Below, in pieces: positions 38,126 through 45,411 of a DNA stretch of 45,411 nt. The translations under genes were made by a program, and so were the position numbers. The stretch is from positions 1 through 45,411 of the forward strand of contig CADCVQ010000163.1 in the NCBI GenBank assembly GCA_902806175.1. Reading direction: 5' to 3'. The stretch's first letter is position 1, and every line of letters starts with the position of its first letter. The DNA is from an uncultured Solirubrobacteraceae bacterium. Its GTDB lineage: Bacteria; Actinomycetota; Thermoleophilia; Solirubrobacterales; Solirubrobacteraceae. The notes beneath the pieces were generated by a model that searched no databases, was not told the DNA's origin, and saw nothing but the letters and a program-made list of their open reading frames with translations.

Positions 38126-38613
38126 GTCTGCTCCTTGCTGCCCGGCAGTCCCGCGAGGATCGGGCGCAGCGCCGCGGACAGGCGCTTGGCCTGCGCTGCG
38201 GGCAGCTTGGCGGTGAACTGCTCGAGGCCGGCGAGCCGCGCCTCGTCGAGGCGCTGCAGCGACGCGCGGCCCGCGCCGGTGCAGCGCAGGCGCTTCATGC
38301 GGCGATCGGCGCTGTCCTCGCGGCGTGCGATCAGGTCGCGGTCGACCAGCGCGTCGACGGCGCGGCTGGCGCCGGGGAGGGAGAGGCCGAGCCGCTCGGC
38401 AAGCTGCTTGACGGTCAGCTCGTCGCTCGACAGCGCCGTGAGCGCCTTGACCTGCGTGAGCGTGAGGTCGAGCTCCTCGAAGACCGCGTAGGCGCCGGCG
38501 CTGTTGCTGCTCAGGACGCTGCGCCAGAGCGCCAGCAGCTGGCCGGCGAGCTCCGCGGCGGGCGCGTCGGGCGCTTGCGGGGCGGATGACGGCGATCGAT
38601 AAGATGCTTGCAC
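38122..38613 (-). CDS. MarR-family regulator
   Basis: 163 residues if GTG 38613 is the start; the long upstream frame is not coding-like. Winged-helix 'LTLTQVKALTALSSDELTVKQLAERLGLSLPGASRAVDALVDRDLIARREDSADRRMKRLRCT' is typical of MarR, with the D-x-R-(R/x) wing. A 16-bp palindrome overlaps the start codon, fitting autorepression, and the stop overlaps the MFS start, fitting a regulator-pump operon. Confidence 0.85.
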   Translation of the reverse strand: MQASYRSPSSAPQAPDAPAAELAGQLLALWRSVLSSNSAGAYAVFEELDLTLTQVKALTALSSDELTVKQLAERLGLSLPGASRAVDALVDRDLIARREDSADRRMKRLRCTGAGRASLQRLDEARLAGLEQFTAKLPAAQAKRLSAALRPILAGLPGSKEQT

Positions 38614-38622
38614 GCACGCAAG
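38607..38622 (-). promoter_or_regulatory. candidate MarR operator palindrome
   Basis: CTTGC-GTGCGT-GCAAG on the minus strand overlaps the MarR GTG start; the sequence TTGCAATACTTGC upstream and ATCTTAT downstream are the AT-richest part of the region. Site size and symmetry suit a MarR dimer. Binding is inferred. Confidence 0.5.
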
Positions 38623-38702
38623 TATTGCAAAGACGCACTGGTTGGGTGCGTGCTCGGCGCGCGCCGCCCCCCGCGCCACCTGCGGGCCGTCGCGCGTCGT
38701 CC

Positions 38703-38750
38703 GAGGGGGTGTGTCGAGTAACCGTCTCCCTGCGCCGGTCATTCGACACA
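38703..38750. repeat. repeat copy 1: GTGTCGA inverted-repeat element
   Basis: GAGGGGGTGTGTCGAGTAACCGTC followed after 17 bases by ATTCGACAC. Arms GTGTCGAGT/ATTCGACAC pair with one G-T wobble. The same element is at 43712-43758. Its minus strand reads 'SNDRRRETVTRHTPSDD' after GTG. Confidence 0.65.
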
Positions 38751-38810
38751 TCCCGGTGACGAGCGACCGTCAGCGCCCGCTATCCGCGGGCGAACGCCCG
38801 CCAAAGAGCC

Positions 38811-39341
38811 TCAGCTCGGCCCGTCCACCTCGTCGGTCCTGCGCAGTCGCAGCGTCTCCTTGCCCGCGCTCCACACGTACACCCGCCGCACGATCTTCGC
38901 CGGGCAGCAGATGTCGTCGCCCTCGCGGAAGCGCGGCGTGCGGACGATCAGCGTCGCGTCGGCGACCTCGGCGTCGGCGCGGTACAGGCGCTGAGAGCGG
39001 TAGACGGCGCGCAGGTCGCTCTCCTCGGCCGCGCCGTGCGTCGAGAAGACGTAGAGCGCGACCGCGCCCGCGACGCCGCGCGTGTCGACGAGGACCACCG
39101 CGTCGGAGCGCCCGTCGCCGGTGAGGTCGGCGAACGTGATGTCCGGCGCGACGATCCCGCCGCGCTCGCGCAGCAACTCCTTGACCGCTGCCGTCGTCTT
39201 GTCGTCGGCGAGCAGCGTCTTCTTGAAGAGCGCCTGGGACTTCGTCGGCGCGGCGCTCGATCCGCCGCTCGTCAGCAGCGCCACGACGAGACCCAGCGCC
39301 AGCGCCGCGACGACGCAGAAGACGGTGCGAGAGCGGCGCAT
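38811..39341 (-). CDS. secreted hypothetical protein with FG-GAP/VCBS-like motif
   Basis: 176 residues from ATG 39341 (an ATG 9 bp upstream is also possible). Signal peptide 'RTVFCVVAALALGLVVALLTS' (~5-24). The mature part contains 'PDITFADLTGDGRSDAVVLVDTRG', the D-x-(T/N)-G-D-G-x-x-D calcium-loop of VCBS/FG-GAP repeats, once only. Two adjacent Cys lie in 'DDICCPAKIV'. No known enzyme. Second of two secreted-protein genes on this strand, 24 bp after its neighbour. Confidence 0.65.
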   Translation of the reverse strand: MRRSRTVFCVVAALALGLVVALLTSGGSSAAPTKSQALFKKTLLADDKTTAAVKELLRERGGIVAPDITFADLTGDGRSDAVVLVDTRGVAGAVALYVFSTHGAAEESDLRAVYRSQRLYRADAEVADATLIVRTPRFREGDDICCPAKIVRRVYVWSAGKETLRLRRTDEVDGPS

Positions 39342-39374
39342 CGGGCACATTGTCGCAACCGCACCGCCGCTGCG

Positions 39375-39824
39375 CTACGGCTGCAACAGCTGATCCTGCG
39401 CGCTGCGCCGCCGCGGGCCGACGCGGATCGTCGCCGGCGCGATCGCCCGTGAGCCCGTCGTCACGCGGTAGGTGCCCTGCGCGAGGTCGGCTGTCAACGA
39501 TGCGGTGTCGCCCGGGTTGATCGGCCCGGTGCGCTGCTCGAGCGGCGCGACGCCGCCGGACAGCGCACGGCTTCTGAGCGTGAGTCGCTGCGACGTCGAC
39601 GTGAGGTTGCTCGCGATGAGCTCGATCGTCCCGGCGCCCAGGCGCGAGGGCGAGACCGTCACGTCCGTGCGCGTGATCGACGCGCTCAGCGTGAGCGGAG
39701 CGGGGGAGCGCTCCTCGTTGGCGAACTCGTCGTCTGCACCGCACCCGCCGCCTCCGCACGCCACGGCGACGGCGACCCCGGCGGCGGTCCATGGCGTCCT
39801 GCGCAGCGCGTACGGCGGTCTCAC
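39375..39824 (-). CDS. putative lipoprotein with cupredoxin-like beta sandwich
   Basis: 149 residues; start at GTG 39824 or the adjoining TTG. The N-terminus ends in 'GVAVAVACGGGGCGADD', with a Cys that could be lipidated although the lipobox is poor. The body 'TRTDVTVSPSRLGAGTIELIASNLTSTSQRLTLRS...GPINPGDTASLTADLAQGTYRVTT' looks like a cupredoxin-like domain without visible copper ligands. Extracytoplasmic, function unknown. Confidence 0.62.
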   Translation of the reverse strand: MRPPYALRRTPWTAAGVAVAVACGGGGCGADDEFANEERSPAPLTLSASITRTDVTVSPSRLGAGTIELIASNLTSTSQRLTLRSRALSGGVAPLEQRTGPINPGDTASLTADLAQGTYRVTTGSRAIAPATIRVGPRRRSAQDQLLQP

Positions 39825-39878
39825 CAACCGGTGAAACCTAACCGAGCCGGTTTGGTGCGCTGGCGGCGATCGTTCCCG

Positions 39879-40091
39879 TCAGTGGCCTGCGGGCAGCGCG
39901 AGCTCGGCGCGCTCGATCTCGACCTCGCGCAGCGTCGCCTGCAACTGGTCCCACGCCGCCGACTCGGCGTCGTCGTAGGCGCGACCGGCGAGGCTCGAGA
40001 GCTCGTCGCGGTAGGACGTCCAGGCGACCCGCGTGCGCGCGTCGAGCTCGCTGCGGCGGCGCTCGGTATCGGGCGTCGCGAAGGTCGTCAT
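39879..40091 (-). CDS. small helical hypothetical protein
   Basis: 70 residues from ATG 40091, clear GGAGGAG 5 bp upstream. Composition is charged and helical ('RRRSELDARTRVAWTSYRDELSSLAGRAYDDAESAAWDQLQATLREVEIERAEL'). No family recognised with confidence; small proteins of this style recur in solirubrobacteria. First gene of a minus-strand run of three small genes. Confidence 0.65.
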   Translation of the reverse strand: MTTFATPDTERRRSELDARTRVAWTSYRDELSSLAGRAYDDAESAAWDQLQATLREVEIERAELALPAGH

Positions 40092-40205
40092 CGCACTCCT
40101 CCGTCAGCGTATGCGTCCATGGGGCGAGCAGGCTACATCGCGCACCGGTCGGCGATGTGCAACCGCACCTGCATGGCGTCATGTGCGCGCGAGAGGATTG
40201 TGCGG

Positions 40206-41906
40206 ATGAACCTGCTCCAACAGCGGCTCGCGACGACCGAGTTCCTCGTCGTCGACACCGAGACCAACGGCAAAGCCGGCGAGCAGTGCGAGCTGACGGA
40301 GGTCGGCGCGGTGCTCGTCGGCGGCGGCGAGCTGCACGATCGCTGGGAGACGCTCGTCGGCGGGGCCGCTCCGCTGTCGCGCGCGATCCAACGCTTCACG
40401 AGCATCACGCAGGGGATGGTCGACGAGGCGCCCGCGGCCGACGCCGTCCTGCCCGACCTGGCCGAGCTGATCGGCAGCCCGCCCGTGCGCGTGCTCGTCG
40501 CCCACAACGCGGCCTTCGATCGCCGCGTGCTGCGCCAGGCGTTTGCGCGCGCGGGCCTGGAGTGGCCCGACCCGCCGACGCTGTGCACCGTCGCGCTCGC
40601 GCGGCGCTTCGCCCCGCTCGTGCGCCAGCGGCGTCTTGCCGCACTGGCCGATGCGCTCGGCGTCGAGGTCCACACGACGCACCGCGCGCTCGCCGACGCG
40701 GAGACCTGCGCGCGCGTCTTCTGCGCGCTCTTCGGTCGCCTGTGCGCGCACGCGCCGACGGTCGCCGACGCGCTCGACGCGCTGCACCCCGCGCGGCGCC
40801 GGCCGCGCAGGGCGCGCGCGGGACGCACGACCGGCCCGATCGGCGCGATCAAGCGTCACAAGCCGGACACGGCTGCGCTGCCCGACGAGCCAGGCGTGTA
40901 CATCTTTCGCAACTCCGCCGGGCAGGTGCTCTACGTCGGCAAGTCGGTCGCGCTGCGCACGCGCGCGCGATCGCACTTCGCGTCGTCGGCGCCGGCCGAG
41001 GGCTGGACCGAGCAGGCGGCGCTCGTCGATCATCAGACGACGAACTCCGAGCTCGGCGCGCTCGTGCTCGAGCACCGCCTGATCAAGCAGCTGCGCCCGC
41101 CGGGCAACGTCGTCCACAAGCACGACGACGCGTTCGTCTACCTGCGCTGTCGGCTGGACATCGCCTATCCGGTGCTCGAGGTGGCGCGCGAGCCCGCGGC
41201 CGGTCGCGCGGTGACGATCGGGCCGCTGCGCAGCCGCGCCGCCGCGGTCGAGCTCAAAGAGCAGCTGGACTCCCTGTTCGGGCTGCGCCACTGCGGGCGC
41301 AAGCTGCGCCTGCGCCCCTGGCCGTCGGCCTACGGCCAGATGGGGCGCTGCATGTCGCCCTGCCTCAACGACCTCGACCCCAACCTCTACCGCCGCAAGC
41401 TCGACGAGGCGCTCGCGCTGTTCACCGGCGACGGCGACGGCGGCGGGGCGCTGCTCGCGCACCTCGACGGGCAGATGCGCGCCGCCGCCGCCGACGAGCG
41501 CTTCGAGCGCGCCGCCTGGCTGCGCCGCCGGCGCGAGCGGATCGCCGCCCTCGTGGGGGCGCTGGACGGCGCGTTGACGGCGACGCACGCGCGGCCGCAG
41601 CTCGTGCTGGCGCCGCATCCGCGCGCGCGGCGGTTTGACGCGTTCTGGCTCGTCGGCGGTGGCGTCGCGGACTGGGACGTGCTCGAGCAGGCCGGCGACA
41701 TGCACGAGCGCACGCTCGCGGCGCTGCGGCGCGCCGGCGTGCACGGGTCGGTCGCGCAGCTCGCCGGTGACGGCATCGGCGAGGCGCGCATCGTGCAGAC
41801 GTGGCTTGCCGCACGGCCGGGCGTACCGGCGCTCGAGCTCGCGCCCGCACCGGCGGCGGCGCAGCTCGCGGGCTTCGTCGCCGCCGCGACGGGCGGCGCG
41901 CGCTGA
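40206..41906 (+). CDS. DEDDh exonuclease fused to UvrC-like GIY-YIG nuclease
   Basis: 566 residues from ATG 40206. Residues ~11-180 are a DnaQ-type exonuclease ('FLVVDTETNG' D17/E19, 'VLVAHNAAFDRRVL', 'HTTHRALADAET' H159/D164). Residues ~228-310 are a GIY-YIG nuclease ('PGVYIFRNSAGQVLYVGKSVALRTR', then 'ALVLEHRLIKQLRP'). The rest resembles the middle of UvrC/Cho without the UvrC RNase H-like half. Hybrids like this are known in actinobacteria and are thought to act in DNA repair. The start is weakly supported by GAGAGGA upstream. Convergent with ygfZ. Confidence 0.86.
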   Translation: MNLLQQRLATTEFLVVDTETNGKAGEQCELTEVGAVLVGGGELHDRWETLVGGAAPLSRAIQRFTSITQGMVDEAPAADAVLPDLAELIGSPPVRVLVAHNAAFDRRVLRQAFARAGLEWPDPPTLCTVALARRFAPLVRQRRLAALADALGVEVHTTHRALADAETCARVFCALFGRLCAHAPTVADALDALHPARRRPRRARAGRTTGPIGAIKRHKPDTAALPDEPGVYIFRNSAGQVLYVGKSVALRTRARSHFASSAPAEGWTEQAALVDHQTTNSELGALVLEHRLIKQLRPPGNVVHKHDDAFVYLRCRLDIAYPVLEVAREPAAGRAVTIGPLRSRAAAVELKEQLDSLFGLRHCGRKLRLRPWPSAYGQMGRCMSPCLNDLDPNLYRRKLDEALALFTGDGDGGGALLAHLDGQMRAAAADERFERAAWLRRRRERIAALVGALDGALTATHARPQLVLAPHPRARRFDAFWLVGGGVADWDVLEQAGDMHERTLAALRRAGVHGSVAQLAGDGIGEARIVQTWLAARPGVPALELAPAPAAAQLAGFVAAATGGAR

Positions 41907-41943
41907 TCGACCGGTGCGCGAGCCGGCGCGCCGCCTGCGGCAG

Positions 41944-42909
41944 TCAGTCGAAGGGCAGCGCGACGACCTCTGCAGTGCCGGCGCCGGCGACCTCGACGGT
42001 GTCGCCCGGGACGGCCTCGCGACGCACGAGCGCAAGCGCGATCGGGCCGTGAACGGGGGACACGACCGACGTCGCGACCCTGCCGACGACGCGCTCCCCG
42101 AGGCGCAGCTCGGCGCCGGTCGCCGTTGGCTGCGAGAGCTTCAGCCCGCGCAGGTGGCGGTTGGGCTTGCCGCGGTAGAACAACCGCGCGACGGTCTCCT
42201 GGCCGACGTAGCAGCCCTTCGTGAAGCTCACCGCACGGTCGTTGAGGCCGGCCTCCTGCGGGATCGTCGAGTCGTCGAGCTCGAACCCGTAGCGGGGGCG
42301 GCCGCGTTCGACGCGCAGGATCTCCGCGGCCTGCTCGGAGACCGCCGCCGCGCCGGCGCCGAGCAGCGCGCCGCGGACCGCGTCGGTGTCCTCGGCCGCG
42401 CAGAGCACGTCGATGCCGACGTCGGTGACGATCAGGCGCACGCGACGTCCCGCGACCTCGCCCGCGCGGTGGGCGTGCTCCTCCTGCGCCAGATCCTCAG
42501 CGCCAGCGACGGAGCGCGCGGCGGGGCCGACGAGCGACAGCAGGCTGCGCTGCACGGTGCGCTTGTGCAGCTCGACGTCGTAGCCGATCTTGAAGCGCCG
42601 GACCATGTCGAAGAGCGCCTGCAGCGTCGCGCGCTCGGTGTCGAGCAGCAGCTCGAGCTCGGCGCCCTCGTCCTCGGCGGCGAGCACGCGCAGGTCGCCG
42701 AGCATCTTGCCCTTGTGCGTCAGAAACGCGGCGTAGCACCCGCGGCCGGCCTCCAGGCGCTCGATGTCGTTGGTGACCTGCCCGGCGAGAAAGGACTTGC
42801 GCTCGGTGCCCGTCAGCGCGAGCTTGCCGCGCTCGGAGCGATCGACCAGGCCGCAGCCGTCGGTCAGCAGCCGGTACTCGCTGGCGAGGTCCTCGGTCAG
42901 CGTCGCCAT
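41944..42909 (-). CDS. ygfZ: YgfZ/GcvT-like folate-binding Fe-S assembly protein
   Basis: 321 residues from ATG 42909 (an ATG 12 bp upstream is possible). The signature 'KGCYVGQE' in 'VSFTKGCYVGQETVARLFYRGK' and the N-terminal 'GLVDRSERGKLALTGTERKSFLAGQVTNDI' define the YgfZ/COG0354 family, which supports tetrahydrofolate-dependent Fe-S cluster maintenance in MiaB-type enzymes. It is full length. The 42956 gene diverges from it across a 46-bp gap. Confidence 0.85.
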   Translation of the reverse strand: MATLTEDLASEYRLLTDGCGLVDRSERGKLALTGTERKSFLAGQVTNDIERLEAGRGCYAAFLTHKGKMLGDLRVLAAEDEGAELELLLDTERATLQALFDMVRRFKIGYDVELHKRTVQRSLLSLVGPAARSVAGAEDLAQEEHAHRAGEVAGRRVRLIVTDVGIDVLCAAEDTDAVRGALLGAGAAAVSEQAAEILRVERGRPRYGFELDDSTIPQEAGLNDRAVSFTKGCYVGQETVARLFYRGKPNRHLRGLKLSQPTATGAELRLGERVVGRVATSVVSPVHGPIALALVRREAVPGDTVEVAGAGTAEVVALPFD

Positions 42910-42955
42910 GCGGTTCAGCATAGACCGCGGCCGAGTTCGTCTAGATTGCGTGGTG

Positions 42956-43318
42956 ATGGGGCTCGCCGATACCTTTCAGCAGATCGTCGACTCGCTGCCC
43001 GACGACTGGACCGACATGGAGCTCGACCTGCGGATCGCCGACGAGCAGCGCTACATCGACGCCGCGACATACCTCGTGACGTGCAACGCGCAGCCCTACT
43101 CCCAGCACGATTGGCACTGGCGTGTGCTCGTCGCCCACCGCTTCGGCCACGCCGCGGCCGCGCCTGCGGTGCACGGGACGCTGAAGCTGCTCGACAACGC
43201 GGGCATCGAAGGGGAGCTCGCGCTGCGCGAGCTGCGCTCCGGCCGCGTCGAGGTCCGGCAGATGTGGGGTCGCCCGCAGTCCGTGCGCGAGGAGTTCAAG
43301 CGCATCAGGGCGCAGTAG
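42956..43318 (+). CDS. conserved hypothetical protein
   Basis: 120 residues (ATG 42956; GTG 42953 also possible). 'MGLADTFQQIVDSLPDDWTDMELDLRIADEQRYIDAATYLVTCNAQPY' and 'VEVRQMWGRPQSVREEFKRI' show a mixed alpha/beta small protein, typical of actinobacterial conserved hypotheticals often next to ygfZ; function unknown. Two bp before the next gene. Confidence 0.65.
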   Translation: MGLADTFQQIVDSLPDDWTDMELDLRIADEQRYIDAATYLVTCNAQPYSQHDWHWRVLVAHRFGHAAAAPAVHGTLKLLDNAGIEGELALRELRSGRVEVRQMWGRPQSVREEFKRIRAQ

Positions 43319-43320
43319 CG

Positions 43321-43674
43321 ATGGCCCGCGTCGTCGCGCTCCTGCCGGACCTGCTGTTCGGCTCCAAGGTCCAGGGGATGTTGGCTGCGGCCGGCCACGA
43401 GGTGACGGTCGTCGCTTCGCCCGAGGCTGCGCTCGAGCAGGCCGACCGCAGCGACCTGCTCGTCGTGGATCTGTGCGAGGACGCCGAGCGGCGCACCGCC
43501 GTGCTCGCCGCGGCGGTCGCGAACACGAAGACGCTCGCCTTCTACCTGCACACCGACGTCGACACGCGCACGCGCGCGCTCGCGGCCGGGATGGACCTCG
43601 TCGTGCCGCGCTCGCGGATGGCGCGCGAGGGCGGGAGGCTCGTCGACGGCCTGCTGGCTGCGGCGCGGACATAG
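43321..43674 (+). CDS. receiver-like domain protein, probably not phosphorylated
   Basis: 117 residues with CheY-like topology ('RVVALLPDLLFGSKVQGMLAAAGHEVTVVASPEAALEQADRSDLLVVDL'). Asp10 and Asp50 fall at the places of an acidic pocket residue and the phosphoacceptor. The second acidic residue and the conserved Lys are missing, so it may be a pseudo-receiver. No output domain. Two bp after the previous gene, so the pair is co-transcribed. Confidence 0.62.
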   Translation: MARVVALLPDLLFGSKVQGMLAAAGHEVTVVASPEAALEQADRSDLLVVDLCEDAERRTAVLAAAVANTKTLAFYLHTDVDTRTRALAAGMDLVVPRSRMAREGGRLVDGLLAAART

Positions 43675-43711
43675 CGAGGACGGTCGCCGGCGTAGGATCC
43701 GGTCTTCGCCG

Positions 43712-43758
43712 GAGGGGGTGTGTCGAATAACCGTCGCTGGACGACGCTCATTCGACAC
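43712..43758. repeat. repeat copy 2: GTGTCGA inverted-repeat element
   Basis: GAGGGGGTGTGTCGAATAACCGTC with a perfect 9-bp inverted pair GTGTCGAAT/ATTCGACAC. The minus strand reads 'SNERRPATVIRHTPSGE' after GTG, similar to copy 1. It lies between the receiver-like gene and the RTX gene. Confidence 0.65.
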
Positions 43759-43832
43759 GCCGTGGCGCCGCTGCGCTCGGACATCCGCCGACGCGCATCG
43801 TGCCCGGTGACCGAACTGACGAAGAACAGAAG

Positions 43833-45411
43833 ATGAGCCCTCATCGTGCTGTCCTGCTCGCGTTCGTCGCGCTCCTCGCGTTGGCGCTCTCGACGGCCGC
43901 CGCGGTCGCCATGACCAAGCGCGGCGGCTCCGGGCCCGACCGGATCAGCGGCACCGCGAACGCCGACCGCCTCTACGGCGGCGGCGGCAAGGACACGCTG
44001 CGCGGGCTGCGCGGGCGCGATCGCCTCGACGGCGGCAAGGCCGCCGACCGCCTGTCCGGCGGCGCGGGCGACGACCGCCTGTTCGGCGGCAAGGGCAACG
44101 ACCGGCTGACCGGCGACTCCGGCAACGACACGGGCGACGGCGGCGGCGGGTCAGACCGGATCATCGGCGCCGGCGGAAGCGACATGCTCTACGGCGGCAC
44201 GAACGGCGACCGGCTCGACGGCGGCGCCGGCATCGACGGCCTCGACGGCGCAAGCGGCGACGACACGCTGACCGGCGGCGCCGACAACGACAGCATGCGC
44301 GGCGGCAGCGGCCTGGACACGATCGCCGGCGGCCCCGGCGACGACATCGCCAGCGGCGGCTTCGGCGGCGACACGATCGACGGCGGCGACGGCAGCGACA
44401 CGATCGAGAGCGACTCGGCCGACGACAACGTGGCGGGCGCCGCCGGCAGCGACGACCTCGACGGCGGCACGGGCAACGACCGCGTCGACGGCGGCGAGGG
44501 CGACGACCGGATCGACGGCGGCGACGGCGACGACACGCTGCTCGGCGCGGGCGGCAACGACTTCATCGTCGAGTCGCGCTTCGGCAACGAGATCCTCGTC
44601 GACGGCGGCCCCGGCGACGACTACATCCACACCAACCGCGGCCGCGACAGGATCGTCCGCGGCGGCGAGGGCAACGACGTGATCCTCGGCGGCTCCGCGC
44701 CGGACGGGACGCTGAACTCCGACGGGTCCGCGGCAAGCGACGCCGTCCTCGACGGCGGGCCCGGCGACGACATCATCCTCGGCGGCGGCTCGCAGGACCG
44801 GATGAGCGGCGGCGACGGAAACGACGTCCTGTACGGCGGCGCGAGCGCCAACACGACCGACCTGTACGACTGCGGGCCCGGCGTCGACACCGTCTACATC
44901 GACTCGGCCGAGCTGCTCGCGCTGCCGACGCTCGTGCGCGTCGTGACCGGCGCCGGCGGTTGCGAGCGCGCGCTGCTGTCGGACCCGTCGGTCGACGACC
45001 CGCGCTTCGACGGCCTGCGCGGCGCGCCGCACCTCGGCAAGCTCGCCGGTGGCGCGGCCGGCCTCGCGATCCTCGAGGCGGTCGCGGTACAGTCCGAGAA
45101 CGAGACCGTCAACGGCAGCGCGGCGAACGACACGCTCGTCGGCGGCCTGCTCGCGGACTCGATCAACGGCCAGGACGGCAACGACATCCTGCGCGGCGGC
45201 GAGGGCAACGACGACATCCGCGGCGACGACGGCAACGACACCCTGTACGGCGACGGCGGCAACGACCTGCTCGACGGCGACGACGGCGACGACCGTCTCG
45301 ACGGCGGACCGGGGAACGACCAGGTGGTCGAGCTGCGCTTTGGCGATGACCACCTCGCCGGCGGCGAGGGCGACGACTTCGTGTCCGGCGGGCGCGGGGA
45401 GGACACGGTGT
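43833..45411 (+). CDS. RTX-type calcium-binding repeat protein, 3' end outside window
   Basis: ATG 43833 starts a signal peptide ('LLAFVALLALALSTAAAVA'). The frame is open for 526 codons to the window end. From residue ~33 it is almost wholly RTX nonapeptides ('GGAGDDRLFGG', 'GGPGDDIASGG', 'GEGNDDIRGDDGNDTL'), the Ca-binding parallel beta-roll. An insert without repeats (~345-425, 'CGPGVDTVYIDSAELL...GAGGCERALL') breaks the array and holds the only two Cys. No toxin, protease or type I secretion domain is seen so far. Likely exported and folded by extracellular calcium. Confidence 0.85.
   Translation, partial: MSPHRAVLLAFVALLALALSTAAAVAMTKRGGSGPDRISGTANADRLYGGGGKDTLRGLRGRDRLDGGKAADRLSGGAGDDRLFGGKGNDRLTGDSGNDTGDGGGGSDRIIGAGGSDMLYGGTNGDRLDGGAGIDGLDGASGDDTLTGGADNDSMRGGSGLDTIAGGPGDDIASGGFGGDTIDGGDGSDTIESDSADDNVAGAAGSDDLDGGTGNDRVDGGEGDDRIDGGDGDDTLLGAGGNDFIVESRFGNEILVDGGPGDDYIHTNRGRDRIVRGGEGNDVILGGSAPDGTLNSDGSAASDAVLDGGPGDDIILGGGSQDRMSGGDGNDVLYGGASANTTDLYDCGPGVDTVYIDSAELLALPTLVRVVTGAGGCERALLSDPSVDDPRFDGLRGAPHLGKLAGGAAGLAILEAVAVQSENETVNGSAANDTLVGGLLADSINGQDGNDILRGGEGNDDIRGDDGNDTLYGDGGNDLLDGDDGDDRLDGGPGNDQVVELRFGDDHLAGGEGDDFVSGGRGEDTV

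Noticed and set aside
1-45411. tRNA or rRNA genes
   Set aside because: No cloverleaf-like stretch with a TTCRA arm or conserved rRNA segment was noticed. A tRNA covariance search would be decisive.

Overview
The window is very GC-rich DNA with short intergenic spaces and actinobacterial gene families: an ethylmalonyl-CoA mutase and a crotonyl-CoA carboxylase/reductase, a SigB/SigF-type sigma factor, LAL-type LuxR regulators, collagen-like proteins with the N-terminal pattern 'RPSPAMIVALVALFVALGG', and RTX-like secreted proteins. Together these suggest a Thermoleophilia/Solirubrobacterales-like actinobacterium. This is inferred from protein style only; no rRNA or tRNA gene was seen.

Layout. 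(1) 1-7.4 kb is compact core sequence: an isoaspartyl peptidase/asparaginase (5' cut), an AlkB-like oxygenase, a 170-bp inverted repeat, ethylmalonyl-CoA mutase, an acidic small protein, an MBL-fold hydrolase, ClpS, a sigma factor and a secreted glycoside-hydrolase-like protein. (2) 7.5-14 kb is a decaying accessory region with an interrupted alpha/beta hydrolase, IS3 and IS21 remnants, fragments of a LAL regulator, a protease and an RTX protein, and a few intact genes. (3) 14-29 kb is an array of secreted or surface-protein genes (RCC1-like, RTX, lipoprotein, beta-propeller, FG-GAP, trypsin-like, collagen-like) together with one LAL regulator preceded by a tiny secreted peptide; a second LAL regulator follows at 29-32 kb. 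(4) 32-45 kb is again compact: a multidomain peptidoglycan hydrolase, a MarR-MFS-ccr cluster, small secreted proteins, an exonuclease-UvrC hybrid, YgfZ, and the start of a large RTX protein that runs off the end.

The main observation is a dispersed promoter module, seen 11 times between 9.5 and 29 kb, always pointing at a gene or gene remnant. It consists of two TCAGGGTG octamers with a 13-bp period (three octamers in one copy), a C-rich link, GAYGCG, a spacer of 18 (19) bp and a -10-like hexamer whose second base is A and sixth is T in all ten copies where it can be placed. The module occurs as three divergent pairs (near 10.1, 20.0 and 27.5 kb) and is attached to unrelated secreted or surface genes. 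This looks like a locally clustered regulon under one activator. The two intact LAL regulators inside the cluster are the obvious candidates, but that link is inference. Fragments of the same genes joined directly to copies of the promoter suggest the array grows and decays by duplication and deletion of promoter-gene cassettes.
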